A stretch of DNA of 64,000 nt, from positions 1,860,001 through 1,924,000 of the forward strand of contig NW_024468912.1 of assembly GCF_011745365.1 (NCBI RefSeq), in the 5' to 3' direction. The position numbers were made by a program, and so were the translations under genes. The number at the start of each line of letters is the position of its first letter. Within the stretch, counting starts at the first letter, position 1. This DNA is from Cryphonectria parasitica EP155 (lineage: Eukaryota > Ascomycota > Sordariomycetes > Diaporthales > Cryphonectriaceae). This document shows positions 56,042 through 64,000 of the stretch, piece by piece. The notes beneath the pieces are model-generated. The model saw nothing but the letters and a program-made list of their open reading frames with translations, ran no database searches and was not told where the DNA came from.

Positions 56042-57910
56042 ATGGCTGGTGCCGTGACCTCGAGTGGCGATGGCGATCGCGGCGGTAGCAACAACAACAA
56101 CAATAAGCAGGTCGTTGATGAAGTCACTGCCATTTTCCACCGACCAACCTCCTCGACCGACGATGCCTCATCCATTCACAGCAGCCCAGCCTCTTCGTCC
56201 TACCGCTCCGACTCGCCCACGCCCTCCCACCGCCGACGACGTCATGCCATGCTCGTGACGACGCGCAACATCTCCTTCGTGACCGCCGTCGCAGCTGCGC
56301 TGTGCGCAGGCTCCATCACGGCCTTTTCGCTGTACGGGCACCTTTTCCAAGAGCGCCTGCACTACTCGCAGTACCAGGTCAATGGTGTCGCGATGGTGGC
56401 GAGCTTCTCGCTCTACCTGCCTGTGCCGTTGTTCGGCTATACATGCGACCGATACGGGCCGGCGCCGCTGTCTGGGCTCTCGGCTGGGCTCTTTGGTGTG
56501 GGGTACGGGCTCGCGGCTGGACTGTACAAGCACGGCGCAGAGGGGAGGTCCGGGTCTGGGCCCGACCGGCTCTCCTATGCAGCTATGATCTTTGCCTTCA
56601 TCCTGATCGGCATCGGCTCCTGCGCTCTCTACATAGGCTCCGTGGCCACATGCGCCAAGAACTTTGGCAAGGGCAAATATCGGGGTCTGGCGCTGGCCGT
56701 GCCCATCACAGCGATCGGGCTCAGCGGGCTGTGGCAGAGCCAGGTCGGGAGCAGGCTGCTGTACGAGAGGCTGCCGGACGGTACCAGGGGGGACGTCGAC
56801 TGCTTCTTGTTCTTCCTCTTCCTCGCCATCCTGCTCTTCACGGTCGGCTTGCTCGGCTCGTTCACCATGAAGGTCATCGATGAGCAGGAGCTTATCGACG
56901 AGGCTGTCGAGGAGCTCGAGCGCAGCGGTCTCCTGGACGGCAGCGCGCTGTTTACACCTTCGCGCCCCGCCGGTGGCTACGGAACTCTTGAGCATGTCGA
57001 ACCGGTGCCCATCGACGATGACGACCATGACAACAATGGGGAAGATGCCGGGCTTCTGGACCCAGCCAAGGACTTTGAGGACGATGCGAGATTCAAAAAG
57101 AACGTGGTGCTCAATGCAGAGACACGGCGTTTCCTCGGCGACCACACGATGTGGTTCTTTGCTGCAGGCTTCTTCCTAGCTATTGGTCCTGCAGAGGCCT
57201 TCATCAACAACATGGGGACCGTCATCAAGACGCTGTACCCTCCCACGGAGGCGCACTTGCACCTGGGCCCTGCCACCACGGCCGCCACCCACGTCTCCAT
57301 CATCTGTGCGACCAGTACCGCCGTGCGACTGCTCGTTGGTGTGCTCACAGACCTGCTGGCGCCCAGTCCCACCACACAGCACTTCCAGTTCCCCTCCACG
57401 GAGCGTTCTACGCCCACCATGCTCCAGCGGATCAAGTTCTCGGTGTCTCGCATCACATTCCTCCTCTTCTTTGCTCTTATACTATCGCTCGGCCTGGCAG
57501 TGCTGGCCTCGGGCGCGATCCAGAACCACGGAGAGCGCTTCTGGATTGTCTCGGCCAGCGTGGGCGCAGGCTACGGGGCGCTCTTCTCCCTCGCACCCAT
57601 CATCGTCACCATCATCTGGGGGGTGGAGAACTTCGGCACCAACTGGGGCATCGTGGCGACATTCCCTGCGGTGGGCAATGCGCTCTGGGGCTCTGTCTAT
57701 TCTGCCGTGTACCAGGCCGGGGCGGAGAGGAGCCCCAACCCTCCCGGTGGCGGCGACATCGCTGATGACGGCGATCTTTTTTGTTATGGGACGCAGTGCT
57801 ATTCTGTGGCGTACTGGGGCATGGCGGGCAGCGTCTGGCTTGCGTGCCTGCTTGTGCTGTGGGCGTGGAGAGGGAAGAATGGGTGGGCCAAGAGGGGTAT
57901 TGTGATTTGA
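56042..57910 (+). CDS. mch1: MCH1-type vacuolar MFS transporter
   Basis: A single-exon gene of 622 residues. I chose the ATG at 56042 because a disordered Ser/Asn-rich N-terminus then leads to the first membrane helix, as in MCH1 proteins. Twelve predicted helices are interrupted by a long acidic central loop (about residues 285-355) containing DDDDHDNNGEDAGLLDP. Typical blocks include RNISFVTAVAAALCAGSITAFSLY in helix 1 and YSQYQVNGVAMVASFSLYLPVP. Others are FLGDHTMWFFAAGFFLAIGPAEAFINNMGT, and NFGTNWGIVATFPAVGNALWG near the end. MCH1 is a monocarboxylate-permease relative at the vacuolar membrane. In yeast it is not required for monocarboxylate uptake, so the substrate is unknown. Length is close to family members. 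Confidence 0.87.
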   Translation: MAGAVTSSGDGDRGGSNNNNNKQVVDEVTAIFHRPTSSTDDASSIHSSPASSSYRSDSPTPSHRRRRHAMLVTTRNISFVTAVAAALCAGSITAFSLYGHLFQERLHYSQYQVNGVAMVASFSLYLPVPLFGYTCDRYGPAPLSGLSAGLFGVGYGLAAGLYKHGAEGRSGSGPDRLSYAAMIFAFILIGIGSCALYIGSVATCAKNFGKGKYRGLALAVPITAIGLSGLWQSQVGSRLLYERLPDGTRGDVDCFLFFLFLAILLFTVGLLGSFTMKVIDEQELIDEAVEELERSGLLDGSALFTPSRPAGGYGTLEHVEPVPIDDDDHDNNGEDAGLLDPAKDFEDDARFKKNVVLNAETRRFLGDHTMWFFAAGFFLAIGPAEAFINNMGTVIKTLYPPTEAHLHLGPATTAATHVSIICATSTAVRLLVGVLTDLLAPSPTTQHFQFPSTERSTPTMLQRIKFSVSRITFLLFFALILSLGLAVLASGAIQNHGERFWIVSASVGAGYGALFSLAPIIVTIIWGVENFGTNWGIVATFPAVGNALWGSVYSAVYQAGAERSPNPPGGGDIADDGDLFCYGTQCYSVAYWGMAGSVWLACLLVLWAWRGKNGWAKRGIVI

Positions 57911-58314
57911 AGGCAAAGATGGCATGTTGGCATTGTGTGTGGGGGGGATGTGTGTGTATGTATTTTCCTTTGCCTTTCTTATCATCTTGGTTCGCATCAT
58001 CTCTCGGCGTTAGATCTACCCTTGCCTCCTTTTTCTTTGCGCTCTTGTTTTCATTTCAGTCACATTTCACATGTTAAGCACGCATAGGTTGGGGCGTTCA
58101 AGATGTGGGCATGCTATCCATCACATAGCCGCTTCTTTTCCATTCTCACTCAGTTGATGAGTGAGTGAGCAAGACTGCTATACAAGTAAGTCAAGAGGAA
58201 TAATTACCAGAGCATTTTGTGCAAGTGATTGCGCGCTTCTTGTTTTGTACAATGCTTCCCATTCTGGAAACCAGGACCAACTCTTCCTTGTCATTGTTCA
58301 TCCCTCGTTCCTCG

Positions 58315-58351
<37 letters not shown>

Positions 58352-58367
58352 TCTCTCTCTCTGAGAT
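57911..58367. other. 3' regions of two convergent genes, CT repeat
   Basis: About 460 nt between the MCH1-type and adenine deaminase stop codons. It ends in a long CT tract (58319-58362). No gene was seen. Confidence 0.7.
58319..58362. repeat. (CT)n tract adjoining aah1 stop codon
   Basis: About 22 CT units with one interruption near 58345. On the coding strand of aah1 this is a (GA)n tract that begins 5 nt after the stop codon, so it lies in the 3' UTR. Confidence 0.9.
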
Positions 58368-59441
58368 CTACGCCGTGATCTTCTCCCTCCACTCACCCAC
58401 CACCCTCTCAATCTCTCCCAGAATGACCTCCTTCCTCGCCTCATCACACCAGCTGCCCTTGACAGCATTCCTGGCCACGGTCCGCCACTCGTCCACGCTC
58501 AGCCCAAACGCCTCCTGCACCGCGCAGTAGTTGTCCAGGATATACCCGCCAAAATAAGCCGGGTCGTCACTGTTGATGCTGAACGGCACGTTGTTGTCCA
58601 GGAACACGCGGATGGGCACCTCGGACACCTTGGTGACGCCGCGCAGCACAACGTTGGACAGGGGACACACGCTCAGCATGACCCTGTCCCCAGCCAGCCT
58701 CCTCATGACGTCGGCGTCGTGGCGGGCGTTGACGCCGTGGTCGATGCGCGTGACCTTGAGCACGTCCAGCGCCTCGGTCACGTAGGCCGCAGGGCCTTCC
58801 TCACCAGCATGGGCGGTCAGGCGCACCCCGTCGGCGGCGGCCAGGGCGTAGACCTCGCGCCACAGCGAGGGCGGGTTGTCGCGCTCGGTCGAGCACAGGC
58901 CCATGCCGGCGAGGGTGCCGTCGGCAAAGTGGCCGGCGTCGCGCATGGTGGAGAAGCAGGCGAGCGAGTCGGGCACGGGCAGGTGGCGCAGCAGGCACGG
59001 GACGAGCAGGCTGGTGATGCCCAGGTTGGCCTGGGCGCGGCGGCGGGCGGCCGTAAAGCCGCCGACGATGGTGGCGTAGGGGATCCCGCGGGCGAGGTGC
59101 ACCTGGGGGTCGAAGAAGACCTCGGCGTGGTGCACGCCGTGCGAGGCGGCCTTGGTGAAGTAGGCGTAGGCGAGGTCCTCAAAGTCCGACTCGTGGAGGA
59201 GCACCGTGAAGCCGATGTAGTAGTAGTGCAGGAAGTCGTCCAGCGAGGTGAACCGGGCGTAGCGCTCGTACAGGGCCGCCACCGAGGCGAAGGCTGGGTC
59301 CTCGGTCGTCGGGGGGAGGGCGATCTTGTTCTTCTCCGAGAGATGGAAGAGGAGCTCCGGGCTGAGGGACCCCTCGAGGTGCATGTGGTGTTCGCACTTG
59401 GGGAGGGCGGCCAGGAAGCCGTGCATCGCCTGGTTGCACAT
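58368..59441 (-). CDS. aah1: Adenine deaminase
   Basis: Hydrolyses adenine to hypoxanthine and ammonia in purine salvage; acts in the cytosol and nucleus. A single-exon frame of 357 residues, close to the usual fungal length, from an ATG at 59441. Zinc and catalytic residues of the adenosine/adenine deaminase TIM barrel are all present: HHMHLEGS (His19, His21), HAGEEGP (His211, Glu214), IDHGV (His235) and SINSDDPAYFGG (Asp292, Asp293). The SINSDDPAYF block and the short length favour adenine deaminase over adenosine deaminase. The gene converges on the MCH1-type gene. A GA-rich leader precedes the ATG. Confidence 0.93.
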   Translation of the reverse strand: MCNQAMHGFLAALPKCEHHMHLEGSLSPELLFHLSEKNKIALPPTTEDPAFASVAALYERYARFTSLDDFLHYYYIGFTVLLHESDFEDLAYAYFTKAASHGVHHAEVFFDPQVHLARGIPYATIVGGFTAARRRAQANLGITSLLVPCLLRHLPVPDSLACFSTMRDAGHFADGTLAGMGLCSTERDNPPSLWREVYALAAADGVRLTAHAGEEGPAAYVTEALDVLKVTRIDHGVNARHDADVMRRLAGDRVMLSVCPLSNVVLRGVTKVSEVPIRVFLDNNVPFSINSDDPAYFGGYILDNYCAVQEAFGLSVDEWRTVARNAVKGSWCDEARKEVILGEIERVVGEWREKITA

Positions 59442-60453
59442 TTTGAGTAATGTTGTGGTTTCTTTAATGAGAGAGAGAGAGAGAAGAGGCTAAAGGCAAA
59501 AGAGAGACGATGAATGTATGATTGAATGAGAACTGTAGTGAGTCTTGAGTGAGTGGCTGGGCTCTTGAGGCTGGAAACCGTCGTCGTTGCTTGCCGTCTC
59601 TCGTCTTGACACTGCCTCTGGATTATTGGTACCTGTACTGGCTCGAAACACCCGAGATTTTCACTGTAGAATGATATTGTCTCGAAAAGAATGGTATGAC
59701 AACAATAAATCAGTCTCAATGGATTCAATTCTTTTTACTTATTGAAACTGTTATCTGATTCCCCATCAATCAAAAGGTTGAGTCTAGAGTCGAGGCTGAA
59801 AGCACAGATTTCATCTGGCCCATCGAAGAGTTTTTTTTTTTGTTTTTTTTTTCTCTCCTCTCCAGCGGTGACTCCGTCTCCCGCGATTCCTCGTTGCCTC
59901 TAGCAGGGCAAACAGAGTCCACCGGCGCGAGTGGAATCCGGCGACCGCCGCACGGCAGCGCTGGATTGTAGAGGATTTAGCAGTTCCATCCTTGTTCCGA
60001 TCCAACCTGTTCTTTGTTCTCGTTATCAATTGCTACTACCATGTCCTGAAGCGGTATCACAGTAGGAATGCCATGGTAGTAAAAATTCAATGATCAGTAG
60101 TAGTAATCAAGTATAATAGTTGTTGGTGCTGTAGTTTTGAGCATATCTGAACCAGACAGCGTTTTCTTTCTTCCTTTCTCTCTCTCATCTCTTTTATCTT
60201 TCATTGAAAACTCACTTGCTGCAAGGCTATGTATGATGCCGAGGTATAACTCATTCGGTATTTTCTCTCTCTGTCTCCCCTCTCTCGTTGCAAAGCGTCC
60301 GGCGCCCAGCTTGTGCTTGTGGGGCGATTCGGAGCGTGTGCCATGTGCGTGGCTTTTTTATTTTCCTCCCCCACACCCCTTCTCATCCACTACTTCACTC
60401 GTGAGAGATCCACCCGTAGCGCCAGAACCCAGAGAGAGATAGTCAAAGGTGCG

Positions 60454-60457
<4 letters not shown>

Positions 60458-60512
<55 letters not shown>
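60458..60512. repeat. (GA)n microsatellite, about 27 units
   Basis: An uninterrupted GA dinucleotide run of about 55 nt, the longest simple repeat in the window. Confidence 0.95.
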
Positions 60513-60516
<4 letters not shown>

Positions 60517-62667
60517 GGGGGGATGAGAGATTGGGAATGGATATGAGAATGGGGAACGAATCAGTCAATCCTTCACAGCAACACCAGCAGCAATCATCGT
60601 GGGGTCAGTCATGTGTGTCTCGTCCCGTCATCACAGATATGCTCATCGCACCGGATCGGTGACCCTGTCCAAGTCGCCATTTCTCTCTGCACCTTTATCT
60701 CTGAACCTGGTTGGCTCCTCAATCTCCGAGATCCCGAAAGAGGAAGAGAAGAGAAGGACATTGAACAGAGACAAATCAAATCAATAATAAATTAAGAAAT
60801 AACAGTCGTTCCCATGTACCCCAGATCTGCACTCGTCGTCGTCGTCGTCACCACCAGTCCCAAGATAGATAACCATAGTACTATGGTAATTAAACCCAAC
60901 GCTTCGGGCGCTTCTCGCTAGGCCTGGACCACCACATTCACTATAACTCTATACTAGTACTATAGTACTATACTACGTGGTACTCATGTCAGCTGGTCAC
61001 TTTAGGGCCAAGGCCAGACTTCTCCACCCTACCATGGACGTACGTAGGCAGGTTCAGGGATCCTTTTGGCTCGCTGGCGCATTGAATCACATCTCCTTCG
61101 CTGCGTGGCCCCTTGATTACTCTTTCTAGGAGAGAGATGAAGCACAAGAGAGAGACGACAGAAAAGATGCTAAACCCAACCCGCCCGAGCGCCCCCCCCC
61201 CCCGGCCTCTCTCCTTCTCTCTGTCTCTTTCCGCCTCATGTTACATTCCAGGGTTTGCCCAGGCCCGTAAGTACTCGTCAGCAGCAACGGAGGAGGTCAT
61301 AGCGGTGCGTATGTGTGTCATGCATGTATTATAACTTGCACAATGGAGAAGAGGGCCGTTTTCATCCTGCCTGCAGTCCACAGGGTGCGGAGAGAGGGTG
61401 GGTGCGTCCCGGTCTTTTGAGCATCCCATCCTCTCCCCTTCTTTTTTTTTTCTTTCTTTTTTTTTTTTTTTCTTCTTTTGGTATTGTAACTCTGGGGTAC
61501 CGGATATGAGAACCACAAAAAGCTGAGGCTCAGATGCCCGTCATCCACGGCAGCGGCAGCCGAGGACCCCCCAAAAAGGGATGAGCCACCGGATGAAACG
61601 AGTCTTGTCTGTTCGAGGACATATTATGGCTTTCGTCTTGGCATGGAAAGCCAAACCACGGCCCGGCATCACACTTAAATTTGTACACAGACTTTGTCTC
61701 CCTGCCCTCCCCCCGCCCAGGGACATCTTTCTCCTTTGCCGTTTTCCGACCCCTCCTCCTTTCCCCCCTCCCTGCTTGAACAAACAGCAAGCCGAGCAGC
61801 AGATAGAGTTGCTCTGTTCTCTTGCTCTCATGCAGGGCGTACAGATGACATGGTCGAACGTGTGATGGCCCTTCGTGCCGGTCTATGTCCTCCTCCTTCC
61901 CCTCCTTGACCCCCCCCCCCCTCTTCTTTCGATAGTGTTCGTTACAAAATAGAGGCTTGTGCTGCAAGTGGAGTACGAGGCTGAGGAGGGGGCAATGGCA
62001 GCTGCCATCATCACCACCATCAGTCCGAAGTGGGCGATGACAGCGGGTTGACGCTAGGCGACTGCCATCCGAAGGCTCGCCGTCGTGCTAGACATGGTAA
62101 AGCCTAGGCTTTCAGACGACTGGGAAGAGGCGTCACTGTCTCCCTTCCAGCTCGTTCGTTACCCTTTGTGGTGGCTAGCGGAGGGGAATAAAAGGGCTGA
62201 GTGCATCAGTGATTGGCAGTCTGAGGATCCTATGGCAGGAGATGCAATGGCCAGCACGGGTCAAAGGTTTCTAGGGATTCACACTGTATGATTCTTTACG
62301 TGGTATATTCTGGGGAAACGAGAGGCACGCGCCTCTTGGACTCGGTGCCAAGAACTGTTACATTCGACCCGTTGACATCGCCTCCTCCCCCTTTCCCTCT
62401 TTCTTCCTCCAACAACACGTTCCCCAAGAAGATGCTTCCTAGCCAAGGCCGATCTTTATCATGCCTTTGGAGATCCCCTGTGGGTTGTTTGTTTGCCAAG
62501 CGGCGCACAAACATCAGGCCAAACCTTCGTGCCGTCAGAGAGAGAAGAGAAGGGGGGCCACAACGGGATGGCAGCCTTTCTAAGGTTCTCGGGAAGGCAT
62601 GGAACCGTGAAACGAAAGTTGTCTCCTAGCGGGCATGACGCTGTGTTTCTGCAGGGAGGGCGTGAAT

Positions 62668-62668
<1 letters not shown>

Positions 62669-62702
<34 letters not shown>
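62669..62702. repeat. (CA)n microsatellite, 17 units
   Basis: A perfect CA run of 34 nt, followed by degenerate CATACACATACACA. Confidence 0.95.
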
Positions 62703-62707
<5 letters not shown>

Positions 62708-64000
62708 ATACACAGACATTCGAAGATCGACATAGCCAAGGTGCAGTCATGCGCATCACATGGCACGGATAGAATGCCATTGTGATTTGCACTCCTGGCC
62801 CATATGCACTCCCTTCAAAATGCGGTCTTTACAAAGTTATGTGCGACATAGCACGTCACAGATAGAAGAAAAAGAAGAAGAAAGACCAAGCCTGACAGTC
62901 TCGTCCTGATTCGATCTGCTTCAATCTTGTCTGATCTTAATTTTTTCTTTCTTCTTCAGATGGCAGAGCTGAGGCAACGGGAGGCAGCAGGGGAAGGAAA
63001 AGGTGCCCTTGAGCTCGGCCGAAAAGTCCGAACTTCGAACCTCGGACACAACACTTGAGAGATAACGGTTGCTCGATTAGCTGGGATGGAATATGCCCCG
63101 GTATTGCTCACCGAGTTATCTCTCATGGGATCGAGGAGAACCTGCGAAAAGCACCTCAGCAGCGAAAGGGGTCCATATTCATCGTCTCCTTCCAACAGGG
63201 GAGGGGTCCATCCAGAGAGTGAAAAAAAAAACAAGGCCTGATAAGTCGCCGCCCCCATATCGTCATATCACAATCCCGATCCAACAGGATTCCTCGTGGC
63301 GTTTCAGGGAAAAAGGCCGATATGAATCAAGCGGGGGCTGTGATGCTGATTCTTTTACTGGCGGCTTATACGGTTGCCTAGCCCGAGGGCAAAGCCCTCG
63401 AGAATTTCTTCTTAGTCGCGGTGGATGTCCGTGAGGAGGAGACAAAGTGAGAGAGAAATTCAGACGAGAGTGATAGACAATGTTCAGTGAGACTCTACTA
63501 TAGCACAGAATGATATGGATTCGAGGGCGGATTCAACCACAAGATGGTAGACGCAAGTTGCCATCTTGAATCCTCCTCCTCAATCTAAACACACTAAGAC
63601 CAAAGGTAATTTTGTTTCTTATTTTTCTCAATATTGGCATGACACGATAGCAGCTTCCATCACGCTAAGCAATGATGCGCACGTGTGCAGCTGCATATAT
63701 ATCCCTACGAAGGAAGACAGCAGGTTTCCCATGCTATCATGTCTGTGAATAACCTCGAGCCCCGCTAGGAAGAACTAACGGACTAGACTCCACAATGCCA
63801 CGCAGATGAGACGACGGGAACAGGCACAAACTCTAGTGGACAGTATAGTAGCATGTCACAGTACTCCCCAAGTGCGGTCTGGACGTGCGCAACTTTGGGA
63901 GGGCGACATGGTCAACCCCTGTGACGGTGCCAATTTGTGAAGATTCCAGCAACTGCCCAGGTGATCAGATCAACTTTGCAAAACAAGTAACAAGACGGTC

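Larger units (their letters stand above)
59442..64000. other. Gene-poor right end with microsatellites
   Basis: 4.6 kb without a supportable gene. It holds the aah1 promoter, a T-rich tract at about 59829-59851, a perfect 16-bp palindrome ACCATAGTACTATGGT at 60872-60887, and a long GA array. Homopolymer runs of C at about 61191-61203 and 61911-61921, T-runs at about 61442-61470 and a CA array follow. Frames in this region mostly read through these repeats. Confidence 0.55.

Noticed and set aside
63001..63060. tRNA-like TTCGAACC box on the minus strand
   Set aside because: The motif sits in a simple hairpin (GTCCGA...TCGGAC); no acceptor, D or anticodon arms could be drawn.

Overview
This window looks like a piece of a filamentous ascomycete (Pezizomycotina) nuclear genome. 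The genes carry short spliceosomal introns of about 50-150 nt with GTAAGT/GTATGT-type donors, RCTRAC-like branch points and CAG/TAG acceptors. Coding sequence is rich in G/C at third positions. The spaces between genes are long and full of microsatellites. The protein families are typical of soil or plant-associated fungi. I see no operons, tRNA, rRNA, CRISPR array or complete transposase.

Layout. 1-4.7 kb: the 3' part of an arylamine N-acetyltransferase, a stand-alone caspase-like (C14) protease with three exons, and a fungal multi-pass membrane protein. 4.7-20.6 kb: almost no genes, only a 100-residue His/Lys-rich protein at 7.6-7.9 kb. 20.6-28.2 kb: a small unknown two-exon protein, a divergent SET-domain protein, a type II membrane glycosyltransferase-like protein and a proline/tyrosine-rich disordered protein. 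29.4-40.1 kb: a secreted intradiol ring-cleavage dioxygenase, an MFS sugar transporter, a probably GPI-anchored double-psi-barrel-like secreted protein and a DUF4188 monooxygenase-like protein. 41.9-45.1 kb: an OTT_1508-like nucleic-acid deaminase converging on a C2H2 zinc-finger gene, with copies of one short repeat on both sides, inverted relative to each other. 46-47.2 kb: a single-pass Cys-containing surface protein. 50.7-59.4 kb: a Dal5-type anion/allantoate transporter with seven exons, an F-box protein, an MCH1-type vacuolar MFS transporter and adenine deaminase (aah1). 59.4-64 kb: no convincing gene, with long GA and CA microsatellites.

Several genes fit nutrient scavenging and detoxification: N-acetyltransferase, intradiol dioxygenase, sugar transporter, ureide/anion transporter and adenine deaminase. 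They are scattered singletons rather than one co-regulated cluster. The least conventional locus is the deaminase/C2H2 pair inside the inverted repeats. Next are the SET protein, which lacks the usual catalytic tyrosine and the post-SET cysteines, and the transporter gene with a GC-AG intron and a 14-nt exon. All exon models were deduced by eye from splice motifs, reading frame and family conservation. No database or transcript was consulted.
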